NCBI GenBank assembly: GCA_934255105.1
Contig: CAKQNH010000018.1
Coordinates: 1-17,321, forward strand
Direction of reading: 5' to 3'
Source of the DNA: an uncultured Pirellulaceae bacterium
Lineage (GTDB): Bacteria; Planctomycetota; Planctomycetia; Pirellulales; Pirellulaceae
DNA length: 17,321 nt
Below, piece after piece: positions 6,408 to 13,679 of this stretch. Under the pieces are notes generated by a model that was not told where the DNA came from, ran no database searches, and saw only the letters and a program-made list of their open reading frames with translations. Made by a program: the position numbers and the translations under genes. Positions within the stretch are counted from its first letter, which is position 1. Each line of letters starts with the position of its first letter.

Positions 6408-6444
6408 CGCTAGCGCGCAAGGCTTACAATCTGGGCTAGCCCAA

Positions 6445-7071
6445 TCACAGTTTAGTAAATATCGCTCGGTAGACGGGTTGCCCTTGGGTTCGCGCGAGAC
6501 GTTCGAAATGTGTGGTGTAGTCCATTGAATGCTCGGCTGCACGTTGAGGAACGTAGCTTGGACCAGCAAGCCTGGTAGTGTCCATAATGAGGCCACAGAT
6601 GTGTTCGTAGTAGTCCAGTGCGTCGGTCCAGAAGTGAAGCTTGCCGCCGGCTGCCAGGCTGCGCTCGATATCCTGTACCACCTGCTCGTTTAATACGCGC
6701 CGTCTCTTGTGCTTATTGCGCCACCACGGATCGGGGAAATAGACATGCACGGCTATTACGCTTTGATCAGGGACCACCTGGGCTAAGAACTTCTGCGCAT
6801 CGCCGCGCAGCATATGCACATTTGTCAGTTGGCGTCTGGCCAAGCGATCGGCGGCGCGGTTCGCAAATTTCGCAAGCAGCTCAACGCCCAAGAATGTATG
6901 CTGTGGTCGTTCGGCGGCTGCGGCTAGCAGGAACATGCCTTTGCCCGAGCCTACTTCCAGCTCGATCGGGGTGTGCGCATGCGCGATTTGCTCCCACGTC
7001 AGTGGATCGGTAATCAAATCCCGAGCTAGCATCTTTGCACGGAGCGATGATCGGTTCAGTTCTAAACTCAT
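6445..7071 (-). CDS. trmB: tRNA (guanine-N7-)-methyltransferase
   Basis: TrmB transfers a methyl group from S-adenosylmethionine to N7 of G46 in the variable loop of many tRNAs. The 208-residue length is normal. Motif I for SAM binding is ELEVGSGKGMFLLAAA (residues 37-52). FLGVEL (60-65) carries the acidic residue at the end of strand 2, and LRGDAQKFL (88-96) follows. The family signature is VYFPDPWWRNKHKRRR (110-125). The C-terminal part has FWTDALDYYEHI and TTHFERLARTQGQPVYRAIF, the substrate-side segment with the conserved Thr and Glu. The gene is divergent from the sugar isomerase at 7226. The 154-base spacer contains TATTATAG on the minus strand, which could serve as the -10 region. Confidence 0.96.
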   Translation of the reverse strand: MSLELNRSSLRAKMLARDLITDPLTWEQIAHAHTPIELEVGSGKGMFLLAAAAERPQHTFLGVELLAKFANRAADRLARRQLTNVHMLRGDAQKFLAQVVPDQSVIAVHVYFPDPWWRNKHKRRRVLNEQVVQDIERSLAAGGKLHFWTDALDYYEHICGLIMDTTRLAGPSYVPQRAAEHSMDYTTHFERLARTQGQPVYRAIFTKL

Positions 7072-7124
7072 GGACGCTCTGACTGGGCAAGTAGTGGTCG
7101 GGCGGACAGGGGCTACCAGCCTGG

Positions 7125-7153
7125 CTTTCAGGCACCCCGCGAATGTCTATAAT
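7125..7153 (+). promoter_or_regulatory. Candidate sigma-70 promoter for the sugar isomerase gene
   Basis: A perfect TATAAT at 7148-7153 has CTTTCA at 7125-7130 (three of six to TTGACA) exactly 17 bases upstream. The implied start near 7160 gives a leader of about 65 bases. The same AT-rich block reads TATTAT on the minus strand and may also serve trmB. Confidence 0.5.
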
Positions 7154-7225
7154 ACGCTACTCGCGAAATGGGAAAACCAGCCCTATTCGCTTTTCAGCCA
7201 GAGTCCGCTCACGAGGTTAGCCGCA

Positions 7226-8047
7226 ATGCGTTTCGCAATTTGCAACGAACTGTTTCAAGATTGGCCATGGGAGCGCGCACTCGAACTGACGCGCGAATGT
7301 GGTTATACAGGCTGGGAGATTGCCCCCTTTACCCTGGGTGAGCACCCGGTGCAGCTCTCCGCCGATCGCCGCAGCCAATTGGCTCAGCAAATCTCCCAGT
7401 TCGGAATTGACGTGGTCGGTTTGCACTGGCTGCTGGCCAAGACTGAGGGATATCATTTGACGACCCATGATGCTCAGGTCCGCAGCCGCACGAGTGACTA
7501 CCTAGGCCAGTTGGCCGCCCTCTGTCGCGATCTAGGCGGGTCGATCATGGTCCTGGGCTCTCCGGTGCAGCGCAATTTCCCGAGCGACATGACGCACGCT
7601 CAGGCCGCCGACAATGCGTGCAGCGTGTTAGAACAACTTCTGCCTGCGCTCGAAAAACACCAAGTCACCCTGGCGCTCGAGCCGCTGGGGCCCGGTGAAG
7701 GCAACTTCTGGAATCATGCAGCCCAAGTGGTCGAGGTCATCGATAAAATCGATTCGCCACTGGTGCAACTGCATTTGGATGTGAAAGCGATGAGCAGCGA
7801 AGGCCCACCCATCGCCGATGTGATTCGCGCCAATGCCCAGCACCTAGTTCACTTCCACGCCAACGATCCCAACCTGCTCGGGCCAGGTATGGGCGACGTC
7901 GATTTCAAGCCTATTTTCGACGCCCTGCGCGAGGTGGATTACCAAGGCTGGGTGAGTGTCGAAGTGTTTGACTACGAACCGGGCATTGAGACGATCGCGC
8001 AGCAGAGCATGCAAAACATGCGCAGCGCGCTGTCAAATAGGCACTAG
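7226..8047 (+). CDS. Sugar isomerase/epimerase, xylose-isomerase-like TIM barrel
   Basis: The 273-residue protein belongs to the AP-endonuclease-2/xylose-isomerase-like TIM-barrel superfamily, which interconverts sugars or related carbohydrates with a divalent metal. Predicted metal ligands are Glu152 (LALEPLGPGEGNFW), Asp185 (LHLDVKAM), His211 (HFHANDPN) and Glu246 (VSVEVFDYEPG). These are the same four positions I recall for Pseudomonas D-tagatose 3-epimerase, and a second Glu at 158 is also shared. However, that enzyme's His188 and Arg217 are Ala and Leu here, so the substrate probably differs and I do not name it. Start: ATG 7226 follows ACGAGG with a 9-base spacer and begins MRFAICNELF, a typical strand-1 start; the open frame extends upstream to 6935 but only through trmB antisense. 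A candidate promoter and a terminator-like hairpin bracket the gene. Confidence 0.92.
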   Translation: MRFAICNELFQDWPWERALELTRECGYTGWEIAPFTLGEHPVQLSADRRSQLAQQISQFGIDVVGLHWLLAKTEGYHLTTHDAQVRSRTSDYLGQLAALCRDLGGSIMVLGSPVQRNFPSDMTHAQAADNACSVLEQLLPALEKHQVTLALEPLGPGEGNFWNHAAQVVEVIDKIDSPLVQLHLDVKAMSSEGPPIADVIRANAQHLVHFHANDPNLLGPGMGDVDFKPIFDALREVDYQGWVSVEVFDYEPGIETIAQQSMQNMRSALSNRH

Positions 8048-8108
8048 TCGCAGAGCGGTGAGCGTTCGACGTTAGTTGATTTCTTGATCTAAAGTCGTGC
8101 TCTTTGGA

Positions 8109-8138
8109 CTGCTGCGACTTGTCGTAGCAGGTTGCTTT
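8109..8138 (+). terminator. Terminator-like hairpin after the sugar isomerase gene
   Basis: CTGCTGCGAC (8109-8118) pairs with GTCGTAGCAG (8121-8130) with one G-U pair and a very short loop, followed by GTTGCTTTTC. It is 62 bases past the stop codon and lies between convergent genes. The T-run is short and interrupted, so this is a moderate candidate. Confidence 0.5.
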
Positions 8139-8178
8139 TCCGCTACGCACGGGCTGCTCAAACATTGCTGCATATTTT

Positions 8179-9978
8179 CTATTGCTGCAGTTTTTCGGCC
8201 ACGTGCGAGAGTATCGCGGCTAGGCCGGGAGCTTGTTCCAAATCGACGTCGGCGACCAACTCCAAAAGTCGATCGCTGGCATCAGGCAAACTGGGGTGCA
8301 GGTTCTGCCACACAATGTTTGGCAATAATGGATCGTCGCCGCAGGTCGCTAGAATGTTGACCCAGCACTGAAGGCGATCGATGTGCTGCAGCTTGGCAGC
8401 CGCTATCGCAACTTGGAGCTGTACGTCGGGTGAAGCATCTTTGGCCAGCTTGGCACATGCTGCGGCTAGTTCAGCATTTTCTGGCAGCAGATTGCCAACA
8501 GCTCGCACGCCCCAACCGCGTATGGTCGCATCGCTGTCCGCCAGTAGTTTGGTAGCCAATTCAATCGATACCGCCTTGCCTCCCACCAGCGACCACAGGG
8601 CGTGCATGCGCGTCTTGTGGTCGGCGGACGCATCCAGCACGATGGCTTCCAGTTGTGGCACCACGCCTTGGCAATCCTGTTCCGCAAGCAGTCGCTGGGC
8701 CGTTTCGCGAATGTAGACGCTGCCATCGCTCAAGTGTTTGACCAATTCGTCGGGCGTAGCGCCGGCGAGTGAAACGGTAGCGGGGCGTCCGGTGGCTTCG
8801 TGAACGACACGATACAGTCGACCGTGGCCGCGATCGACTCCCTGGGGGTCGGCCATGGCATCCTGGTAGCAGTGGTAGCGATCGTACCAGTCCAGCACAT
8901 ACAAGCAACCGTCGGGGCCCACCTTCTGCACCACGGGCATGAACCATGCGTCATGGGCGCTCAGGAAGTCCTTTTCGCCAATTCCACGGTAGGTCGATCC
9001 ACGACGCTCGAGTCGGTCCACATTGAGACAATTGCCGTGGATATTGCCCATCATCAGTCGGTCGCGGTACTCGGCCGGGAATGCCGGTGAATCGAAATAG
9101 GTCAAGCCGCAGTAGGCCGCCATCTGATGTTTGTGATCTACGATCGATTCAATCTTCCAAGTGTTGGGTGGGTAGGGGCCGCCCTGGCGATGGTAATAGC
9201 CCGTCTCGGTCAAGTGCCATAAGTGATCGATCACACAGGCGCTGATGAACGCATGCCCCTGTGGATCAAATGCGATGCCCCAAGGATTGCTGGTCCCTTG
9301 GCAAAACAAATCGAATTTGCGAGTCTTGGGGTCGATGCGGAACATGGCACAAGTGAATTCGAAGACCTTGCCATCGCTTTCGACTCGCGATGGATTGAAG
9401 ACGCCGTTGAGTCCGTATAGCGCGCCGTCGGGGCCCCAGGTCAGACTGTTGGGCAGTTCGTGCGTGTCGATGCGCCCAAAACCCGTGACGACAACTTCGA
9501 TCTTATCCGCTCGGTCATCGCCGTCGGTATCCTGCATGAACAGGATGTCAGGCGCGTTGGCTACCCAAACGCCACCGTGGCCAATGGCGATTCCCGATGG
9601 TATGTTGAGGCCCTCTGCGAAGATTTTCACTGAATCGGCGCGCCCGTCGCCGTTGGTGTCTTCCAGGATTTTGATGCGATCGCGCCCCAGGCCAGCCTCG
9701 TGCCGTGGGTATTCGAAACTCTCCGTTACCCAGATGCGTCCGCGCTCATCAAATGCCATGGCGACTGGATTGACCAGGTCGGGCTCGGAGGCTACCAGTT
9801 CGACTCGAAAACCCTCGGGCACCTGCATTTTGGCCAGAGCTTCTGATGGCGATAGCGGCGGCCCCGGAGGTGCGGTTTGAGCCCGAGGAATCGCAATCGT
9901 CCCCTCTTGTCCGCACGCCCAAGAGGCTAAACAGGCGGGAATCAATAGCATCAAGAAACAAGATAGATTCCGAGACAT
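8179..9978 (-). CDS. PVC-type putative membrane-bound dehydrogenase, no heme domain
   Basis: The 599-residue product starts with a signal peptide (MSRNLSCFLMLLIPACLASW) and then the Pirellula/Verrucomicrobium N-terminal 'membrane-bound dehydrogenase' beta-propeller domain. Its signatures include PEGFRVELVASEPDLVNPVA, MAFDERGRIWVTESFEYP, two Asp-rich calcium-loop-like segments (DTNGDGRAD near 107, DTDGDDRAD near 150), NPWGIAFDPQGHAFISACV, MGNIHGNCLNVDRLE and GCLYVLDWYDRYHC. Residues about 405-540 are helical HEAT-like repeats. Family members often continue with a C-terminal CxxCH heme-binding domain; here the frame stops after the HEAT region and the 131 bases before the convergent isomerase gene contain none. 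Substrate and reaction are unknown. ATG 9978 is chosen because it begins a proper signal peptide; the frame is open to 10068 but that extension has no signal-like start. Confidence 0.9.
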   Translation of the reverse strand: MSRNLSCFLMLLIPACLASWACGQEGTIAIPRAQTAPPGPPLSPSEALAKMQVPEGFRVELVASEPDLVNPVAMAFDERGRIWVTESFEYPRHEAGLGRDRIKILEDTNGDGRADSVKIFAEGLNIPSGIAIGHGGVWVANAPDILFMQDTDGDDRADKIEVVVTGFGRIDTHELPNSLTWGPDGALYGLNGVFNPSRVESDGKVFEFTCAMFRIDPKTRKFDLFCQGTSNPWGIAFDPQGHAFISACVIDHLWHLTETGYYHRQGGPYPPNTWKIESIVDHKHQMAAYCGLTYFDSPAFPAEYRDRLMMGNIHGNCLNVDRLERRGSTYRGIGEKDFLSAHDAWFMPVVQKVGPDGCLYVLDWYDRYHCYQDAMADPQGVDRGHGRLYRVVHEATGRPATVSLAGATPDELVKHLSDGSVYIRETAQRLLAEQDCQGVVPQLEAIVLDASADHKTRMHALWSLVGGKAVSIELATKLLADSDATIRGWGVRAVGNLLPENAELAAACAKLAKDASPDVQLQVAIAAAKLQHIDRLQCWVNILATCGDDPLLPNIVWQNLHPSLPDASDRLLELVADVDLEQAPGLAAILSHVAEKLQQ

Positions 9979-10098
9979 GGCGATCAATCTCTGCGGGTAA
10001 ATAAAGTGCCAGGAGGGGGAAGTGGGCGAGTGCGAGAGCCCACAAACCAACGCACCGCGTACCGGCACGCCGGCTAAGAACGCGGATGGATTCAGCTT

Positions 10099-10147
10099 AC
10101 TATATTAGCCGTTGAAGCTCGACATTCAACACATCAACAGACATAAT
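10099..10147. promoter_or_regulatory. Overlapping divergent promoter candidates
   Basis: On the plus strand TCGACA (10119-10124) and CATAAT (10142-10147) are spaced 17 bases apart, each matching consensus at five of six; this would give the lipoprotein gene a leader of about 245 bases. On the minus strand TTGAAT (10124-10129) is followed 16 bases on by TAATAT (10102-10107), a weaker candidate for the dehydrogenase gene. The -35 boxes overlap, so the two would compete. Confidence 0.4.
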
Positions 10148-10296
10148 GGAGAGGCAGCACGTGGCGCAAGCTCAATGCGCCGTGTTTGTGAGCTGACATC
10201 GCGCTAGCTGCGTGCGTCTCGCCCCCCCTGCTATACGCGAGACCCGAGGCTAATGCCGGCGGCTCAGTTAGACAAGAAAATTAGATGCATTGGGCG

Positions 10297-10380
10297 GCAA
10301 GCTGGAAGCTTACGTCGCTTGGTTCGCAAGCGGGAGGCTTACACCACCTGCTTCGCAAACTTGAAGCTTACGCCACTTAA
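10297..10380 (-). repeat. Three degenerate copies of the AAGCTT-type repeat, 29-bp period
   Basis: Copies begin at 10297, 10326 and 10355 with cores GCAAGCTGGAAGCTTACG, GCAAGCGGGAGGCTTACA and GCAAACTTGAAGCTTACG. The orientation matches the inverted copies at 4020-4090 (CAAGCTAGAAGCTT). The array ends 19 bases before the ATG of the lipoprotein gene, so it would be in the 5' leader of that transcript. Confidence 0.75.
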
Positions 10381-10398
10381 ATTCAAAGGCTCCTGATA

Positions 10399-12285
10399 AT
10401 GTCGCTACCAATTTCTACGAAACGACTCGGCCTGTTGAGTTACCCTCTTGGGCTAGGACTGCTTGCGCTGTCAGTTCCCTGGCTGCTGGGCTGTGGAGGT
10501 TCCGAGCCCGAGCCGGTCGCATCCGCTCCAGTTGCTGCGGCTCCAGCTATGGAGGACGAGGCCAGGGAGGACTCGCAGAACCAGGCGGCCGGCGGTGGAT
10601 CGCAAGCCTATGGAGGCGGAACTTATGCGGCGAGTGAGCGTAGCGAGGAGGCGGCATACGGTGGGGCAGACGCTATGGTCGACGAAGGAGGGGGTGCAGA
10701 TATGTCGATGGACGCTGACATGATGGGCGCTGATATGTCGATGAACGACTATGCGGGCGCGGATGACGCGGGGGGGGGCATGGACTATGGCGGCAGCATG
10801 ATGAGCAATGCCGCGCCGCAATTCGCGGCGGCTATCCAGTTCGTGCGCACCAATTGCATCAATTGCCATGGTCCACGAGATACCAAGGGGGACACTCGAC
10901 TGGACGTCTTGACCGACGACTTGGCCCACACCGGAAATGCGATTACTTGGCACGCTGTACTTACTCAACTCGAAAGCGGCCAAATGCCGCCACCGAGTGT
11001 GCAACGTCGCCCCGATGTCAAACAACAGGCGGCCGCCCAGGCCTGGATCAAAAGCGCGTTGATTAAGGCCGACTTTGTACCGTTGGAAGATCGCGATTAT
11101 TTGTCGCAAGCCGAATATGCATTTAGCACTGGCAAAGAAGCTCAGGCCGTGAATCTGCTGTACGCTCAGGCAATCGCCGCCGACGAGGATGTGGCCGCCG
11201 AGACGCTGTCACAGACGCGCTGGTCCACGCTCGGCCTACGCCCAACTCTAGTTCTCCGCTTTGCCGTAGGAGTCACCTTGGATGCCCCAGAGGGCATCAA
11301 GGACCTCAAGCCCATCGGCGTTTCCCAGTCTGGCGGTAGCGGCGGTGGCGACGGCGGTGCGGGAATGGCGAGCGCGGACGGACGCAACGCTGGGACGCCA
11401 CCCGAACGCACCCTGCAGCAGCTCACCGGAGACTTTGGTGCCGCGCTGGTGACCAGCTTCGAAAGCCGCTGGATGGAGGGGCGACTGGGCACCCCTTTCA
11501 AAGACATCCAACCCGCGGCGCCATCCACTTCAACCAATAGCGGCATGAACTCTATGGGGATGATGGATCCTTATGCAGGCGGCGGTATGGAAGGTATGGA
11601 CGGTGGCGCTTACCTGGGTGGAGCAGACGGTGGAGCCGGGGGCGGAGCTGACTATGGTGGAGCTGGGGACGGTGGAGCTGGCCCCGCTGCAACCGCTAGC
11701 AAGCCGATAACCAAGGGAATGGTCGTTACTCCTGGCCTGGTTTACATCGGCACCGGAACTCAGGCTGAACTGATGCAACAAACGGCCGACCAGGGATATG
11801 ATGGCCTGTTCTTGTTCGAGGTCAAAGTGACTCATAAGCGGCGTGGCAATTTGATCGAAAACACCACGCGTCTACGATTCATGGGACGCGATGGCAAGAA
11901 CGTCGCTAGCACCAGCCCGCTAGAGAACATCGATATAGAGAAGGACAAACTGCGCGGCATTGAAAATAATTCTCTGAGCAAGAATATCGATCGCATTTTC
12001 GCTGGCTTCGATGAAAAGGCAGCTCTGATCGATTTGCCACCGCTCAAGCCAGAGCATGCTCAGGATCGCATTCGCCAGCTACTGGTCGATCCACAAGTGA
12101 ATAACCTAACGAAACTTTTCGAAGCTCGCTTGTATCACTCTATGGACCTGCTCTCAGACCATGAATTGGCTCAGGTGTACCAAATTATATTGCGTGGCAA
12201 CGATGGCCTAGCGTTAGCCAGTGGCACGCTGGCGGATCGCCGCCTTGTTCTCGACGGAGTGCTGGCTGCTCTGGAGAAAAATTGA
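10399..12285 (+). CDS. Heme-c-containing lipoprotein with low-complexity regions
   Basis: The 628-residue protein has a lipoprotein signal ending in the lipobox LLGC (Cys32), so it should be lipid-anchored. After an Ala/Pro/Glu stretch comes a Gly/Asp/Met-rich segment to about residue 138, including GADMSMDADMMGADMSMND. A cytochrome c domain follows: FVRTNCINCHGPRDTKGDTR with CxxCH at Cys153, Cys156 and His157, then LESGQMPPPSVQRRPDVKQQ, whose Met196 is a candidate axial ligand. This resembles the planctomycete cytochrome (PSCyt1-like) module. Residues from about 220 on are unfamiliar, split by a second Gly/Met/Asp-rich region (about 380-435), with a folded C-terminal segment (FEVKVTHKRRGNLIENTTRL onward). 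One heme suggests an electron-transfer role in the periplasm; partners are not known. It is divergent from the dehydrogenase at 8179-9978 and followed after 46 bases by a membrane-protein gene. Confidence 0.85.
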   Translation: MSLPISTKRLGLLSYPLGLGLLALSVPWLLGCGGSEPEPVASAPVAAAPAMEDEAREDSQNQAAGGGSQAYGGGTYAASERSEEAAYGGADAMVDEGGGADMSMDADMMGADMSMNDYAGADDAGGGMDYGGSMMSNAAPQFAAAIQFVRTNCINCHGPRDTKGDTRLDVLTDDLAHTGNAITWHAVLTQLESGQMPPPSVQRRPDVKQQAAAQAWIKSALIKADFVPLEDRDYLSQAEYAFSTGKEAQAVNLLYAQAIAADEDVAAETLSQTRWSTLGLRPTLVLRFAVGVTLDAPEGIKDLKPIGVSQSGGSGGGDGGAGMASADGRNAGTPPERTLQQLTGDFGAALVTSFESRWMEGRLGTPFKDIQPAAPSTSTNSGMNSMGMMDPYAGGGMEGMDGGAYLGGADGGAGGGADYGGAGDGGAGPAATASKPITKGMVVTPGLVYIGTGTQAELMQQTADQGYDGLFLFEVKVTHKRRGNLIENTTRLRFMGRDGKNVASTSPLENIDIEKDKLRGIENNSLSKNIDRIFAGFDEKAALIDLPPLKPEHAQDRIRQLLVDPQVNNLTKLFEARLYHSMDLLSDHELAQVYQIILRGNDGLALASGTLADRRLVLDGVLAALEKN

Positions 12286-12331
12286 TAAAGCATCCATTGG
12301 ATCTTCCGTTCACCAGAAAAGGATGGTGCCT

Positions 12332-13198
12332 GTGAGCCGGCCCCCTGTAGACTCAGGAGACCCTGTAGACCCAGGAGTTTTTGACGCATTGCCGCGCGCC
12401 CCTTCACCGTACCAATCTCCACCCACGGATCCTCCGGTGTTCGATCCCCGTCGCGGGCCAGGCCAGGTGCTGCCGCCGGACAAATCTTTCCCGTGGGGAT
12501 GCCTGTGGGGCGGTTGTCTGGGAAGCATGCTGCTGCTGCTCGTGCTGGTAGTAGTGGCCGGGTTCGGCACCTACCGCCTCTACAAACAGCAGATCGGGCG
12601 GTTCACCTCGCCAAAAGCCCGGCAGTTGCCCGTGGTCGAGCTCAGTCCCGAAGAGTTGCAGGAACTCGAGACACGCGTCGAAACGTTTCAAGAGACGGTA
12701 GAGCAGGGGGAGGCTATCGAGCCGCTGGTGCTCAACTCCGATGATCTCAACGCATTGATCAGCCAGGAGGAGCAACTGCGTGGCCGAGTCTTCGTGACCA
12801 TCAAAGACGGGATAATCCAAGCCGAGGTGAGCTTCCCGGCCGACGCTTTCTATGGTGCAGAAGGACGCTATTTTAATGGCTCAGTAAGCGTCAATGCATC
12901 GTTAAAAGAAGGGGAATTGGTCGTCACACTCGACAGCGCCGAAGTCAATGGGTATGCGGTGCCCGAAGCCTTGATGAACAATCTACGAGAGCAAAACGTG
13001 GCCAAGGAGGTGAACAAAAACCCTGAGTTCGCTAAGTTAGTCGATAAGTTTGAGAGACTCGAAATCGAGGGGGATAAGCTCATCTTGACTCCCAAGCCGC
13101 CCCAGCCAAATAAGGCAGACGCCGAAGTAGAGATACAGCCACCGGTTAAGGCTGCCCTCGTTATCCCCCACAATTTTCGCGAGCCTTTTCCCTATTGA
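12332..13198 (+). CDS. Single-pass membrane protein with extracytoplasmic beta domain, unknown
   Basis: The 288-residue protein has a Pro-rich N-terminal tail of about 55 residues, a transmembrane helix (SMLLLLVLVVVAGFG, about 60-82) and a soluble domain. That domain opens with a helical ELSPEELQELETRVETFQE segment, then PLVLNSDDLNALISQEEQLR, alternating strands (VFVTIKDGIIQAEVSF, GSVSVNASLKEGELVVTLDS) and GYAVPEALMNNLREQNVAKE. The 'select LN, long strands, then VP' pattern is loosely like YpmS/DUF2140 proteins, but that is a resemblance only. Start: GTG 12332 has AAGGA eight bases upstream. ATG 12323 in the same frame would place that Shine-Dalgarno too close but remains possible. The open frame reaches 12221 inside the preceding gene without a plausible start. 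Only 46 bases separate it from the lipoprotein gene, and no terminator is visible, so an operon is likely. The stop codon lies inside a 19-bp duplication. Confidence 0.82.
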   Translation: MSRPPVDSGDPVDPGVFDALPRAPSPYQSPPTDPPVFDPRRGPGQVLPPDKSFPWGCLWGGCLGSMLLLLVLVVVAGFGTYRLYKQQIGRFTSPKARQLPVVELSPEELQELETRVETFQETVEQGEAIEPLVLNSDDLNALISQEEQLRGRVFVTIKDGIIQAEVSFPADAFYGAEGRYFNGSVSVNASLKEGELVVTLDSAEVNGYAVPEALMNNLREQNVAKEVNKNPEFAKLVDKFERLEIEGDKLILTPKPPQPNKADAEVEIQPPVKAALVIPHNFREPFPY

Positions 13199-13225
13199 AC
13201 TTCTTGTTCCCTATCGAACTTCTTG
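13188..13225. repeat. 19-bp tandem duplication over the stop codon
   Basis: TTCCCTATTGAACTTCTTG (13188-13206) is followed directly by the same sequence with T to C at one base (13207-13225). The stop TGA of the upstream gene is in the first copy; in the second, the base change converts TGA to CGA. Confidence 0.85.
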
Positions 13226-13240
13226 CACTAGCTCTGCGCG

Positions 13241-13400
13241 CACTGGCTCCTCTCCCCTTGGGGATTGCTAGCTGGTTGTGCCATTCTTCCATTCCCTAGG
13301 TCTGCTCGCACTGGTTCCTCTCCCCTTGGGGATTGCTAGCTGGTTGTGCCATTCTTCCATTCCCTAGGTCTGCTCGCACTGGTTCCTCTCTCCTTGGGAG
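13241..13400. repeat. 68-bp tandem duplication with a partial third copy
   Basis: Copies begin at 13241, 13309 and 13377 (CACTGG(C/T)TCCTCTCC). The first two are full and nearly identical, each including CCTTGGGGATTGCTAGCTGG and TTCCATTCCCTAGG. The third keeps about the first 23 bases and then runs into the GTCGAGCCTA element. Confidence 0.9.
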
Positions 13401-13528
13401 AGGTCGAGCCTAAGCGAGGGAGAGGGGACATACCAGAGCAAGCGCAATCTACATCTGTGCAATCCGTTAATCCGTTTCCGCCCTCCCCCTCGCCTAGGCT
13501 CGACCCCTCCCGCTGCGCGGGCAGGGGT
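13399..13528. repeat. Opposed GTCGAGCCTA repeats with hairpin
   Basis: The left arm (13399-13427, AGGTCGAGCCTAAGCGAGGG and AGAGGGG) and right arm (13481-13510, reverse complement AGGGGTCGAGCCTAGGCGAG and GGGGAGGG) are inverted copies with only a few mismatches, about 53 bases apart. The right arm overlaps a second hairpin at 13503-13528 (ACCCCT-CCCGC-TGC-GCGGG-C-AGGGGT). Folding of the transcript could terminate either convergent gene, but no T-tract is present. Confidence 0.8.
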
Positions 13529-13567
13529 GCGATTCGCATGGGCAGGCAATGACTTGTGGGGTATAAA

Positions 13568-13650
13568 AAGGCGGGAGTGCCCGTTCTAGCTCTCAAACGG
13601 GCAGGAGTGCCCGTTCTACCTATCAAACGGGCAGGAGTGCCCGTTCTGCG
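13568..13650. repeat. Tandem array, 3 copies of a 30-bp hairpin unit
   Basis: Copies are spaced exactly 30 bases apart (the GGAGTGCCCGTTCTA core appears from 13573, 13603 and 13633). In copies 2 and 3 the palindrome AACGGGCA-GGAG-TGCCCGTT forms an 8-bp stem with a 4-base loop. The array ends 30 bases from the stop codon of the sigma-factor gene, on its downstream side, so the hairpins could protect or terminate that transcript. Confidence 0.9.
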
Positions 13651-13679
13651 GTTCTAACCAGCCCGACGAATCAAGCAGT

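Larger units (their letters stand above)
9979..10398. other. Divergent intergenic region of dehydrogenase and cytochrome lipoprotein
   Basis: About 420 bases without a gene. It contains a compact block of candidate promoter elements at 10099-10147 and a 29-bp triplicate repeat at 10297-10380, listed separately. A run of seven C's (10221-10228 area) and a short GCCGGCGGC stretch lie between; I see no other clear structure. Confidence 0.6.
13199..13679. other. Convergent intergenic region made of repeats
   Basis: These 480 bases between the membrane-protein gene and the sigma-factor gene contain no credible gene. They hold a 19-bp duplication, a 68-bp tandem duplication, a pair of opposed GTCGAGCCTA repeats, a hairpin, and a 30-bp triplicate (separate entries). 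Open frames here are repeat translations. Confidence 0.75.

Noticed and set aside
6935..7225. N-terminal extension of the sugar isomerase frame
   Set aside because: The extra 97 codons run antisense through trmB and across the promoter region; ATG 7226 with an upstream ACGAGG starts a normal TIM-barrel strand.
9245..9880. 211-codon plus-strand frame
   Set aside because: It is antisense to the dehydrogenase propeller domain, whose motifs are clear.
9979..10068. 30-residue extension of the dehydrogenase
   Set aside because: The signal peptide begins at the internal Met (9978); the extension would bury it and has no support.
10471..11109. 212-codon minus-strand frame
   Set aside because: It is antisense to the cytochrome lipoprotein, including its heme motif.
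12221..12322. Upstream start for the membrane-protein gene overlapping the lipoprotein gene
   Set aside because: The extension has no ribosome site and codes for an unlikely N-terminus before the Pro-rich tail; starts at 12323 or 12332 are better placed.
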